From Alloboseaceae bacterium BT-24-1 (GTDB lineage: Bacteria; Pseudomonadota; Alphaproteobacteria; Rhizobiales; Beijerinckiaceae), in contig JAOYTL010000001.1 of the NCBI GenBank assembly GCA_025846845.1, positions 744,001 through 808,000 of the forward strand: a stretch of 64,000 nt of DNA. The letters are read 5' to 3'. This document shows, one piece after another, positions 34,020 to 41,430 of this stretch. Positions within the stretch are counted from its first letter, which is position 1. Every line of letters begins with the position of its first letter. A model generated the notes under the pieces. It saw only the letters and a program-made list of their open reading frames with translations, was not told the origin of the DNA and did no database searches. Made by a program: the position numbers and the translations under genes.

Positions 34020-34822
34020 CGGCAGAGTTTCCCTCACCATCCGAACAGGTCCATGTGACGCTCGACGTCGTCTACGCCTTTGACCGACCAGCACACGATC
34101 TCGATGTCGAACTCAGGGTGCGGCCCCTGCTCGCTGTTGAACAGGGACCGGCTCCGATCCGTCTCGCCAGCGAGCCGGAAGCCCGCTTCGAGCCTCCAGA
34201 ACTCGACGAGAACTGCGTCGCCATCGACAGGCTGAAGCTCGCCGGGCCGATCTCCCGCCTGCGGCTAAACGCCAGCTTCGATCATCCGATAAGCCGTGAA
34301 GAGGCCCTGCCCGCTCTCGCCCCAGCCGCGGCAGATCTTGCGCTCGAAGGGTTGACGGATATCGCTCGCGCCATGCCCTGGCCTGAGGCTTTGACCCGTC
34401 TCCGCGAGTTCTGGCGCTACAGCGACGATCCGCTCCGTCAGCCAACAAGCCTGCGGGAGATCGCGCAAGAACAGGCGGGCTCCTGCGAAGCGATCGCGCG
34501 TCTCGCGGTCGAAATCGTCCGCAGCCAAGACGTCCCGGCCCGCTTTGTCGGCGGCTACCGCCTTGCCGGCCCATCAGGAGATACGCGCCTGGTCCGACGC
34601 CATGCCTGGATCGCCGTCTGGGACGGAATGCAATGGCGAGTACTCGATCCCCTCGTTCCATCTGGAACAGGCGCCTGCTTGATCCCGACGGCGTTCGCCA
34701 GCCAGCTTCCGGAGATCGCGGCCATTCAAGGCAGATTCAAGGGCGCCGGAGCAGCCAAGCTGACTGTCTCAGCCCATGCCAAGCGACATATAATGTCGAT
34801 CGAAAATGGCCGTACACTTTGA
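34016..34822 (+). CDS. Transglutaminase-like cysteine enzyme, candidate T6SS effector
   Basis: I chose the ATG at 34016, which overlaps the preceding stop (ATGA), giving 268 residues. An N-terminal beta domain (1-110) is followed by a transglutaminase-like core with the triad Cys157 (GSCEAIARL), His196 (RRHAWIAVWDG) and Asp211 (WRVLDP). No signal peptide is visible. The family includes cysteine proteases, amidases and cross-linking enzymes, some used as bacterial toxins. Being the last gene of a T6SS cargo operon it could be the exported effector, but transglutaminase-like proteins of housekeeping type also exist and no immunity gene is obvious. Confidence 0.75.
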   Translation: MTAEFPSPSEQVHVTLDVVYAFDRPAHDLDVELRVRPLLAVEQGPAPIRLASEPEARFEPPELDENCVAIDRLKLAGPISRLRLNASFDHPISREEALPALAPAAADLALEGLTDIARAMPWPEALTRLREFWRYSDDPLRQPTSLREIAQEQAGSCEAIARLAVEIVRSQDVPARFVGGYRLAGPSGDTRLVRRHAWIAVWDGMQWRVLDPLVPSGTGACLIPTAFASQLPEIAAIQGRFKGAGAAKLTVSAHAKRHIMSIENGRTL

Positions 34823-35083
34823 CTGTTGTCAACGTCCGGCTCCAGGCAATCATTCATTGCGCTGATGGCACGAAGCAGATTTGCCCATGCGCACGCTGTT
34901 CTACGCCAAGCATTCTCGCCCTTTGAAACGGCTTTACATCATCCGGAAAGCCGGCGCAGTTCGGACACGCGAGCCAAAAAAGGATAACAGCTACATCAGC
35001 CGAGTTGAATACAGGCAGGAACGGCAACTATACGGCAGCGAAAATCACCGCCGAAACTGCGCTCTTGCCGCCGCTTGTATTCG
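34823..35083. other. Gene-free, lower-GC spacer at the end of the T6SS cargo operon
   Basis: No convincing gene is visible in these 261 bases. Rows 34861-35040 are about 52-58 percent GC by my count, below the roughly 70 percent of nearby genes. TTGAC and GTCAA (34819-34832) form a short inverted repeat at the last stop codon. An open frame reading into the guaA 3' end is a shadow. The spacer separates the T6SS-related operon from housekeeping genes of opposite strand. Confidence 0.6.
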
Positions 35084-36661
35084 TCACTCCCACTCGATCG
35101 TGCCGGGCGGCTTCGAAGTGACGTCGTAGACGACCCGGTTGATGCCCTTGACCTCGTTGATGATCCGCGTCGCGGTGCGGCCGAGGAAGGCCATGTCGTA
35201 GGGGTAGAAGTCGGCCGTCATGCCGTCGACCGAGGTCACGGCGCGGAGCGCACAGACATGGTCGTAGGTGCGATAGTCGCCCATCACGCCGACGGTACGC
35301 ACCGGCAGCAGCACGGCGAAGGCCTGCCAGATCACGTCGTAGAGGCCGGCCTTGCGGATCTCCTCGAGATAGATCGCATCCGCCTTGCGCAGGATGTCGA
35401 GCTTCTCCCTGGTGATCTCGCCCGGGCAGCGGATCGCGAGCCCCGGCCCCGGGAAGGGATGGCGACCGACGAAGGCCTCGGGCAGGCCGAGTTCGCGGCC
35501 AAGCACCCGGACCTCGTCCTTGAACAGCTCACGAAGCGGCTCCACGAGCTTCATCTTCATGCGTTCGGGCAGGCCGCCGACATTGTGGTGGCTCTTGATC
35601 GTCACCGAAGGGCCGCCGGAGAAGGAGACACTCTCGATCACGTCGGGGTAGAGCGTGCCCTGGGCGAGGAAATCGGCGCCGCCCAGCTTGGCGGCCTCGG
35701 CGTCGAAGACGTCGATGAAGAGGCGCCCGATGGTCTTGCGCTTGGCTTCCGGATCGGCGCCGCATTTGGCGAGCTCGGAGAGGAAAAGCTCTTCAGCCTC
35801 AACATGGACCAGCGGGATGTTGTAGTGATCGCGGAACAGGCGGACGACCTCCTCGGCCTCGTTCATCCGCATCAGGCCATGATCGACGAAGACGCAGGTG
35901 AGCTGATCGCCGATCGCCTCATGGATCAGCACGGCCGCGACCGCCGAATCGACGCCGCCGGAGAGCCCGCAGATCACCCGGCCCTTGCCGACCTGGTCGC
36001 GGATCTTCTTCTGCATCTCGGCGCGATAGGCCGACATGCTCCAGTCGGGCTTGCAGCAGCAGATGTCGACGACGAAGTTGCGCAGCAGCTTGCCGCCATC
36101 GGGCGTGTGCACCACCTCGGGGTGGAACATGGTCGAGTAGAAGCGCCGGCCCTCGTCGCTCGCCACCGCATAGGGCGCGTTCTCCGAGGTCGCCTTGACG
36201 GAGAAGCCGGCCGGGAGCTGGGTGACGCGGTCGCCATGGCTCATCCAGACCGGATAGCGCCCGCCCTCCTCCCAGACGCCCTCGAACAGGGCCGACGGCG
36301 TGACGATCTCGACATCGGCGCGACCGAATTCGGCGGCATGGCCGCCTTCGACCTTGCCGCCGAGCTGATGGGCCATGGTCTGCTGGCCATAGCAGATGCC
36401 AAGCACCGGCAGGCCGGAGGAGAACACCTCCTGCGGCGCCCGCGGCGAGCCCTCATCCGGCACCGAGGCCGGGCCGCCGGAGAAGATCACGCCCTTCGGC
36501 TTCATCCGGGCGAAAGCTTCGGACGCCGACTGGAATGGCGCGATCTCGCAATAGACGCCGATCTCGCGCACGCGGCGCGCGATCAGCTGCGTCACCTGAC
36601 TGCCGAAGTCGATGATCAGGATGGAATCGTGATGGGCGGGGTTTTGGGGCTGGGCGCTCAT
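35084..36661 (-). CDS. guaA: GMP synthase (glutamine-hydrolysing)
   Basis: The 525-residue enzyme aminates XMP to GMP in the cytoplasm. The N-terminal glutamine amidotransferase has nucleophile Cys90 (GICYGQQ) and His180/Glu182 (FHPEV). The ATP-pyrophosphatase P-loop SGGVDS is at 234-239, and the dimerisation domain ends with the conserved KPPGTIEWE. Length and order are typical. It is apparently a single gene, with the next upstream gene 74 bases away. Confidence 0.98.
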   Translation of the reverse strand: MSAQPQNPAHHDSILIIDFGSQVTQLIARRVREIGVYCEIAPFQSASEAFARMKPKGVIFSGGPASVPDEGSPRAPQEVFSSGLPVLGICYGQQTMAHQLGGKVEGGHAAEFGRADVEIVTPSALFEGVWEEGGRYPVWMSHGDRVTQLPAGFSVKATSENAPYAVASDEGRRFYSTMFHPEVVHTPDGGKLLRNFVVDICCCKPDWSMSAYRAEMQKKIRDQVGKGRVICGLSGGVDSAVAAVLIHEAIGDQLTCVFVDHGLMRMNEAEEVVRLFRDHYNIPLVHVEAEELFLSELAKCGADPEAKRKTIGRLFIDVFDAEAAKLGGADFLAQGTLYPDVIESVSFSGGPSVTIKSHHNVGGLPERMKMKLVEPLRELFKDEVRVLGRELGLPEAFVGRHPFPGPGLAIRCPGEITREKLDILRKADAIYLEEIRKAGLYDVIWQAFAVLLPVRTVGVMGDYRTYDHVCALRAVTSVDGMTADFYPYDMAFLGRTATRIINEVKGINRVVYDVTSKPPGTIEWE

Positions 36662-36735
36662 CGCGCCCGGTTACGCCATCGCGCGCGAGCGCGCAACGGC
36701 GCTGAGAGCGGATCAGGTCGGCAGCGCAAGACGGC

Positions 36736-37044
36736 TCAGGACGAGACGCGGTCGAGCACGACCAGCCGCAGCGGCTCGGCCAGCAAATCGCCGGCCGTCG
36801 CTGCGAATGCCTGGAAATGCGGCGTCGCCTTGTGAACCTCGAGCGCGGCCGCGCTGGTGAATGCCTCGCGCATGTAGAAGGTGCCGGGCTCGTCTTGCAG
36901 TTCGAACAGCACATAGTCGAGGCAGCCCGGTTCGGCCCGCGTTGGCTCGATCAACGCCAGCAGGTTTTGGCGCAATCGCTCGCGGTGCTCGGGCCTCGCC
37001 TTCAACACGGCGATGCAAATGAAGGTCTCTTCGGTCTTGCTCAT
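36736..37044 (-). CDS. Antibiotic-biosynthesis-monooxygenase (ABM) domain protein
   Basis: I chose the ATG at 37044 (102 residues), since the frame before it is arginine/proline-rich. The sequence has the ABM dimeric alpha-beta barrel pattern: AVLKARPEHRERLRQNLLAL, EPGCLDYVLFEL and FYMREAFTSAAALEVH. Such small proteins include quinol monooxygenases and heme-degrading relatives, but many are uncharacterised. The gene lies upstream of guaA on the same strand with 74 bases between them; a functional link is not evident. Confidence 0.8.
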   Translation of the reverse strand: MSKTEETFICIAVLKARPEHRERLRQNLLALIEPTRAEPGCLDYVLFELQDEPGTFYMREAFTSAAALEVHKATPHFQAFAATAGDLLAEPLRLVVLDRVSS

Positions 37045-37168
37045 GGTCGGCACCTTTGCCCGGGATATGCGGGAAACAGGTGTCGATGCGGGCGGGCGAG
37101 CGCAAGAACGCACAAATCCGCCCCTTATGGACAGGATTGATACCATCCGTTGACGAGCGGCGGCGCCC

Positions 37169-38473
37169 TCAAGCCGGATCGTGCCGGGCAAGTGCCGCGA
37201 GATAGAAGCCGTCCGTTCCGGTCCGGCGCGGCGACAGCTGCAGTCCGACGCGCGTGGAGAAGCGGGCGAGCAAGCCGAAATCGACTTCGCCGGTATTCAG
37301 CAGCGAGCGTGTCGCAACCGGCGCAAAGCCAGCATGCCGTGCCAGAAAGGCTTCGACCGCGACGTCGTTCTCCTCCGGCAGCATCGAGCAGGTGATGTAG
37401 GCGATGCGCCCGCCCGGCTTGACCAGGCTGGCGGCGCGATCGAGCACCTGCGCCTGTTCCTTGATGCGTTCGGCCAAAGCCCCGGGGCGCACCCGCCATT
37501 TCGCATCGGGGTTGCGCCGCCAGGTACCGGAGCCGGTGCAGGGCGCGTCGACGAGCACCAGATCGATAGTGCCGGCAAGGTCGGCGAGCGCATCGTGACC
37601 GCGGCTCTTGGGTACGCGCACTTCGACATTGGCGGCGCCCGAGCGGGCGACCCGGTCGTGCAGCGGCGCCAGCCTACGGCTGTCGAGGTCGGTGGCGAAG
37701 ATGCGCCCTTTCCCGTTCAGGATCGCCGCGAGCGCCAGCGTCTTACCGCCGGCGCCAGCGCAGAGGTCGACGACCGTCATGCCGGGCTGTGCGCCGGCGA
37801 GCAGGGTCACGAGCTGCGAGCCCTCGTCCTGAATCTCGAATTCGCCATTGAAGAAACCCGGCTCGCTCTGCAGCGAAGGGCCGCGGCCATCGGGGCCGGG
37901 CAGGAAGCGCAGGGCATCGGGTGACCAGGCCCCGGGCTCCGGCTGGAGATGGCTGAGTGCGGCACGCAGCCTGTCGCGATCCGTCTTCAGGCGGTTGGTG
38001 CGGATATCGGCCGGCGCCCTGCCCGCCAGTGCCTGCCCTTCCGCGACCGCATCGTCGCCGAAACCGGCCATGAAGGAGGGCCAGAGCCAATCCGGCACAT
38101 CGGCGCGCACCCAGCCGGGCGCTGCATTGAGATCGAAGGCGACGAGCCCCGCGACTTCGAACTCTGTCAAAGGCGCAGGCGCATGATTCTGCCCGTTGAA
38201 GAGCTCCGAAATCTCCTCGATCGCCATGCCGCGCTGGCTGACGAGCATGCCGAGGACGAGCGCGCGTGGCGTTTCCTCACTAAGCGCATGCGCGGAGGAG
38301 GCGCGGCGGCGCAGCGCGTCATAGACCAGCGAGGCGATGGCGGCGCGATCCTTCGAGCCGGCGAAGCGACGCGACAGGCCCCAATCCTTCAGCGCATCGG
38401 CCGCCGGGCGCCGACGCTCGATCAGGTCCGCCAGAACCTCGATGGCGGCGCTGATCCGGGCGGCAGGAGTCAT
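37169..38473 (-). CDS. rsmB: RsmB-type RNA m5C methyltransferase
   Basis: I chose the ATG at 38473, giving 434 residues. An N-terminal NusB-like RNA-binding region (about 1-125) precedes a Rossmann methyltransferase. It has the SAM motif DLCAGAGGKT (236-245), DAPCTGSG with Cys312 and the nucleophile Cys362 in TCSMLPEEN. It should methylate a cytosine of 16S rRNA. The C-terminus ends with the usual DGFYLAAL. Of the frame before the chosen start only the first part is plausible, and it lacks family similarity. Confidence 0.92.
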   Translation of the reverse strand: MTPAARISAAIEVLADLIERRRPAADALKDWGLSRRFAGSKDRAAIASLVYDALRRRASSAHALSEETPRALVLGMLVSQRGMAIEEISELFNGQNHAPAPLTEFEVAGLVAFDLNAAPGWVRADVPDWLWPSFMAGFGDDAVAEGQALAGRAPADIRTNRLKTDRDRLRAALSHLQPEPGAWSPDALRFLPGPDGRGPSLQSEPGFFNGEFEIQDEGSQLVTLLAGAQPGMTVVDLCAGAGGKTLALAAILNGKGRIFATDLDSRRLAPLHDRVARSGAANVEVRVPKSRGHDALADLAGTIDLVLVDAPCTGSGTWRRNPDAKWRVRPGALAERIKEQAQVLDRAASLVKPGGRIAYITCSMLPEENDVAVEAFLARHAGFAPVATRSLLNTGEVDFGLLARFSTRVGLQLSPRRTGTDGFYLAALARHDPA

Positions 38474-38629
38474 GTCCGGCAGTTCCTGTGAGTGCTCTTG
38501 GTCATTGCGCTTCGTCCAGCCGCGATCTGGAACGATTCCGAAGCGCGAAAGGACCCTTGACGCCCTCGTCCCACAGGGCGCAAGACGATACAACTCCTTC
38601 CGTAACGCCAATTGCCTAGGGATCCTGCA

Positions 38630-38767
38630 ATGACCACCTTCGCCCGCCTCGCGCTCGCCGGCCTGTTCTGCCTGTCGCTGGCCGCCTGCGCCACCCAGCC
38701 GGTCGACACCACGCCGCCGCCGTCCAAGCGCCTCGACGCCAAGACCACGCTGGAAGGCCGCCGCTGA
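38630..38767 (+). CDS. Tiny lipoprotein (45 residues)
   Basis: The ATG at 38630 opens a frame encoding MTTFARLALAGLFCLSLAAC followed by a 25-residue polar tail ending EGRR. The first 20 residues are a clean lipoprotein signal with lipobox LAAC (Cys20). No homologue is recognised. It lies between the divergently transcribed rsmB gene and glpQ and could be an entericidin-like or small envelope lipoprotein. It is short, so the call depends mainly on the signal. Confidence 0.6.
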   Translation: MTTFARLALAGLFCLSLAACATQPVDTTPPPSKRLDAKTTLEGRR

Positions 38768-38949
38768 GCGTCCTGTTCCGGGCACGGCGGCCATCCGGCG
38801 AGCGAACGCCTGATAGCATCTGAAATACCTCTTCGCGGTGCCGGCAAAGACAACTTGCGGCATCGCGAACAGGCAAACGGGCCTTCACCGGCCTGTCATA
38901 TCGACCGAGCAGTTTCGCGACCTTCCACAGGACACGAGGATCGGACGAG

Positions 38950-40113
38950 ATGAAGCCCCTGTTGCAGCCGGCCACCATGCTGGCGACCTTTGTCCTCGCG
39001 CTGGCCGCGCCCGCCCTGGCCCAGAGCCCCGCACCGACACTCGACGGCAAGCCGGCCCTGATCGTTGGCCATCGTGGCGCCAGCGGGTATCTGCCCGAGC
39101 ACACGCTCGAATCCTACAAGCTCGCGATCGAGCACGGCGTCGACTTCATCGAGCCCGACCTGGTCTCGACCAAGGACGGCCACCTCGTCGTCCGTCACGA
39201 GCCGATGCTGTCCGGCACCACCGACGTCTCGACCCGGCCGGAATTCGCGGCGCGCAAGACGACCCGCAAGATCGACGGCGTCGACACGGCCGACTGGTTC
39301 GCCTCCGATTTCACCCTCGCCGAGATCAAGACGCTGCGGGCCAAGCAGGCCTTCGCCGACCGCGACCAGTCGCATAACGGCAAATACGAGATCCCCACGC
39401 TGCAGCAGGTGATCGACCTCGCCAAGGCCGAGAGCACCCGGACCGGCCGCACGATCGGCATCTACCCGGAGATCAAGCACTCGACCTATCACTCGGCCCT
39501 GGGCCTTGCGATCGAGGACAAGCTGCTCGATCAGCTCAAGGCCGCCGGCTGGAGCGAGAAGACCTCGCCGGTGTTCATCCAGAGCTTCGAGACCGCGAAT
39601 CTGAAGTACCTGCGTGGCAAGACACAGCTGCGCCTGATCCAGCTCGTCGATGCCGATGACGTCGACAAGGAGGGCGGCATCGTGCTCGCCGCTCCGTTCG
39701 ACAAGCCCTACGATTTCGTCGTCACCGGCGACAAGCGCACCTTCAAGGACCTCGTCACCGCCGAGGGGCTTAAGGAGATCAAGACCTATGCCGACGGCGT
39801 CGGTCCGTGGAAGCCCTATCTGATGCCGGCCAAGCAGGTGCTGGGCGATGATGGCAAGCCGCGCGATCTCAATGGCGACGGAACGATCGACGAGCGCGAC
39901 CGCGTGCTGCTGCCGCCGACCGACGTCGTCAAGAACGCCCACGCCGTCGGACTGTTCGTCCACACATGGACCTTTCGCAGCGAGCCGAAGCGCCTTGCCT
40001 CCGACTTCAAGGGCGATCCGGCGGCCGAATACAAGGCCTACCTGGCGCTCGGCATCGACGGTCTGTTCTCGGACTTCCCAGATGCGGCCGTGAAGGCGCG
40101 CAACGCCAAGTAG
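38950..40113 (+). CDS. glpQ: Periplasmic glycerophosphodiester phosphodiesterase
   Basis: The 387-residue protein has a signal peptide ending APALAQ and a GDPD barrel with HRGASGYLPEHT, IEPDLV and VRHEPML, the metal-binding and catalytic motifs. It hydrolyses glycerophosphodiesters to glycerol-3-phosphate and an alcohol. Unusually, residues 306-317 read DLNGDGTIDERD, which fits an EF-hand-type calcium loop. A CTGTCAT half-site at 38893-38899 could be part of a Pho box, but the second half is not clear. A strong terminator follows. Confidence 0.95.
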   Translation: MKPLLQPATMLATFVLALAAPALAQSPAPTLDGKPALIVGHRGASGYLPEHTLESYKLAIEHGVDFIEPDLVSTKDGHLVVRHEPMLSGTTDVSTRPEFAARKTTRKIDGVDTADWFASDFTLAEIKTLRAKQAFADRDQSHNGKYEIPTLQQVIDLAKAESTRTGRTIGIYPEIKHSTYHSALGLAIEDKLLDQLKAAGWSEKTSPVFIQSFETANLKYLRGKTQLRLIQLVDADDVDKEGGIVLAAPFDKPYDFVVTGDKRTFKDLVTAEGLKEIKTYADGVGPWKPYLMPAKQVLGDDGKPRDLNGDGTIDERDRVLLPPTDVVKNAHAVGLFVHTWTFRSEPKRLASDFKGDPAAEYKAYLALGIDGLFSDFPDAAVKARNAK

Positions 40114-40124
40114 CCCACGACGCA

Positions 40125-40156
40125 AGACCGCCGCACCGGACTGGGTGCGGCGGTCT
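40125..40156. terminator. Strong hairpin between convergent glpQ and the small secreted-protein gene
   Basis: AGACCGCCGCAC (40125-40136) pairs perfectly with GTGCGGCGGTCT (40145-40156) around an 8-base loop. It sits between two genes reading toward each other and probably terminates both. No T-tract follows on the plus side, as is common in GC-rich genomes. Confidence 0.7.
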
Positions 40157-40185
40157 CGCCTTACCTGACGCAACTCAACTCGCGC

Positions 40186-40467
40186 TCAGTCACAGACACG
40201 CGTCGTGCGACGCACCTCTCCGCGCGGGGTCTCGCGAACCTGAGTCACGGTCCGGCAATCGCGTTCGGCGCGGTAGGCCCGGCGACGCTCCCAGCGATCA
40301 CGCTCGCGCATCCGATCCTCGCGGCGGATTTCACGGTCGATCGCGCGATCGCGCGGCGAGCGCGTATCGACGCTGACCCCGCCAGGGCCGATATTGACCG
40401 ATTGGGCATAGGCACCGGCACTGCCAAGCAGCAATCCGGCGACGACAGTCGTGAGAATGAGCTTCAT
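40186..40467 (-). CDS. Small secreted Arg-rich protein
   Basis: I chose the ATG at 40467 (93 residues beginning MKLILTTVVAGLLLGSAGAY). A clear signal peptide ends at AYAQ. The mature part starts SVNIGPGGVSV, continues with a strongly charged helix-like segment full of Arg, Asp and Glu, and ends with two cysteines (DCRTVT and RVCD) that could form a disulfide. Many Hyphomicrobiales encode short periplasmic proteins of this shape, but I know no function. A ribosome-binding GGAGG precedes the start. Confidence 0.75.
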   Translation of the reverse strand: MKLILTTVVAGLLLGSAGAYAQSVNIGPGGVSVDTRSPRDRAIDREIRREDRMRERDRWERRRAYRAERDCRTVTQVRETPRGEVRRTTRVCD

Positions 40468-40538
40468 GGTGTTTCCTCCAATTTCGAGGGAAACAACCGC
40501 AACAGTCCCGGAAAGTTCCCAGAAAGGTCGATCCAGGT

Positions 40539-40598
40539 GTCGGCGGGCTGCCTCAATCGAGGCCGCCGACACGCGAACGGCGCCCGCGAGGGCGCCGT
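40539..40598 (-). terminator. Two tandem hairpins after aapP
   Basis: ACGGCGCCC (40577-40585) pairs with GGGCGCCGT (40590-40598) over a GCGA loop. GTCGGCGG (40539-40546) pairs with CCGCCGAC (40563-40570) with an inner CCTC/GAGG stem. Both lie directly after the end of the aapJQMP operon on the minus strand, so they probably end its transcription before the small secreted-protein gene. There is no clean T-tract. Confidence 0.6.
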
Positions 40599-40624
40599 CA
40601 CAACACCGAACCAGACCTGCAGGA

Positions 40625-41419
40625 TCAGTGCAGGATCTGGCTGAGGAAGAGCTTGGTACGCTCGTGCTGCGGGTTCTTGAAGAACTCGTTCGGCTCGTTC
40701 ATCTCGACGATCTGACCGGCATCCATGAAGATCACCCGGTCGGCGACCTGACGGGCAAAGCCCATCTCGTGGGTGACGCAGAGCATGGTCATGCCCTCGT
40801 CGGCGAGCGAGACCATGGTGTCGAGCACCTCCTTGACCATTTCCGGGTCGAGCGCCGAGGTCGGCTCGTCGAACAGCATGATCTTCGGGCTCATGCACAG
40901 CGAGCGGGCGATGGCGACGCGCTGCTGCTGGCCGCCGGAGAGCTGTCCCGGATACTTCAACGCCTGCTCGGGGATCTTGACGCGCTTGAGATAGTGCATC
41001 GCGATCTCCTCGGCGTCCTTCTTGGGCATCTTGCGAACCCAGATCGGCGCCAGCGTCAGGTTCTCCAGGATCGTCAGATGCGGGAACAGGTTGAAGTGCT
41101 GGAAGACCATGCCGACATCGCGCCGGATCTCGTCGATCTTCTTGAGATCGTTGGTCAGCTCGGTGCCGTCGACGATGATCTGGCCCTTCTGATGCTCCTC
41201 CAGCCGGTTGATGCAGCGGATCATCGTCGATTTGCCGGAGCCGGACGGGCCGCAAATGACCAGCTTCTCGCCGCGCTCGACCTTGAGGTTGATGTCGCGC
41301 AACACGTGGAATTCGCCGTACCATTTGTTGACGGCGATCATCTCGACAGCCGTCGCGGTGTTCAGCGCGGTCTGCTTCAGCGCCGTCGGGCGCGCGCTGG
41401 TGGTTTCTGCCATAGCCAT
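40625..41419 (-). CDS. aapP: General L-amino-acid ABC transporter, ATP-binding protein
   Basis: The 264-residue ATPase has Walker A GPSGSGKST (57-65), the LSGGQQQR signature and Walker B LFDEPTSALD, followed by the H-loop THEMGFA. It belongs to the GlnQ/AapP group that energises polar amino-acid uptake. The chosen ATG at 41419 follows GAGGGGA; a second ATG two codons later is possible. It is the last gene of aapJQMP, 11 bases after aapM. Confidence 0.95.
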   Translation of the reverse strand: MAMAETTSARPTALKQTALNTATAVEMIAVNKWYGEFHVLRDINLKVERGEKLVICGPSGSGKSTMIRCINRLEEHQKGQIIVDGTELTNDLKKIDEIRRDVGMVFQHFNLFPHLTILENLTLAPIWVRKMPKKDAEEIAMHYLKRVKIPEQALKYPGQLSGGQQQRVAIARSLCMSPKIMLFDEPTSALDPEMVKEVLDTMVSLADEGMTMLCVTHEMGFARQVADRVIFMDAGQIVEMNEPNEFFKNPQHERTKLFLSQILH

Positions 41420-41430
41420 GATTGGTCCCC

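Noticed and set aside
34881..35129. Open frame of 82 residues in the spacer running into the end of guaA
   Set aside because: Its last 30 residues are the antisense of the conserved guaA C-terminus and the rest has no family likeness; it is a shadow.
38893..38910. Possible Pho box upstream of glpQ
   Set aside because: Only one CTGTCAT half-site is clear; the second half (ACCGAGC) does not fit, so I do not claim phosphate control.
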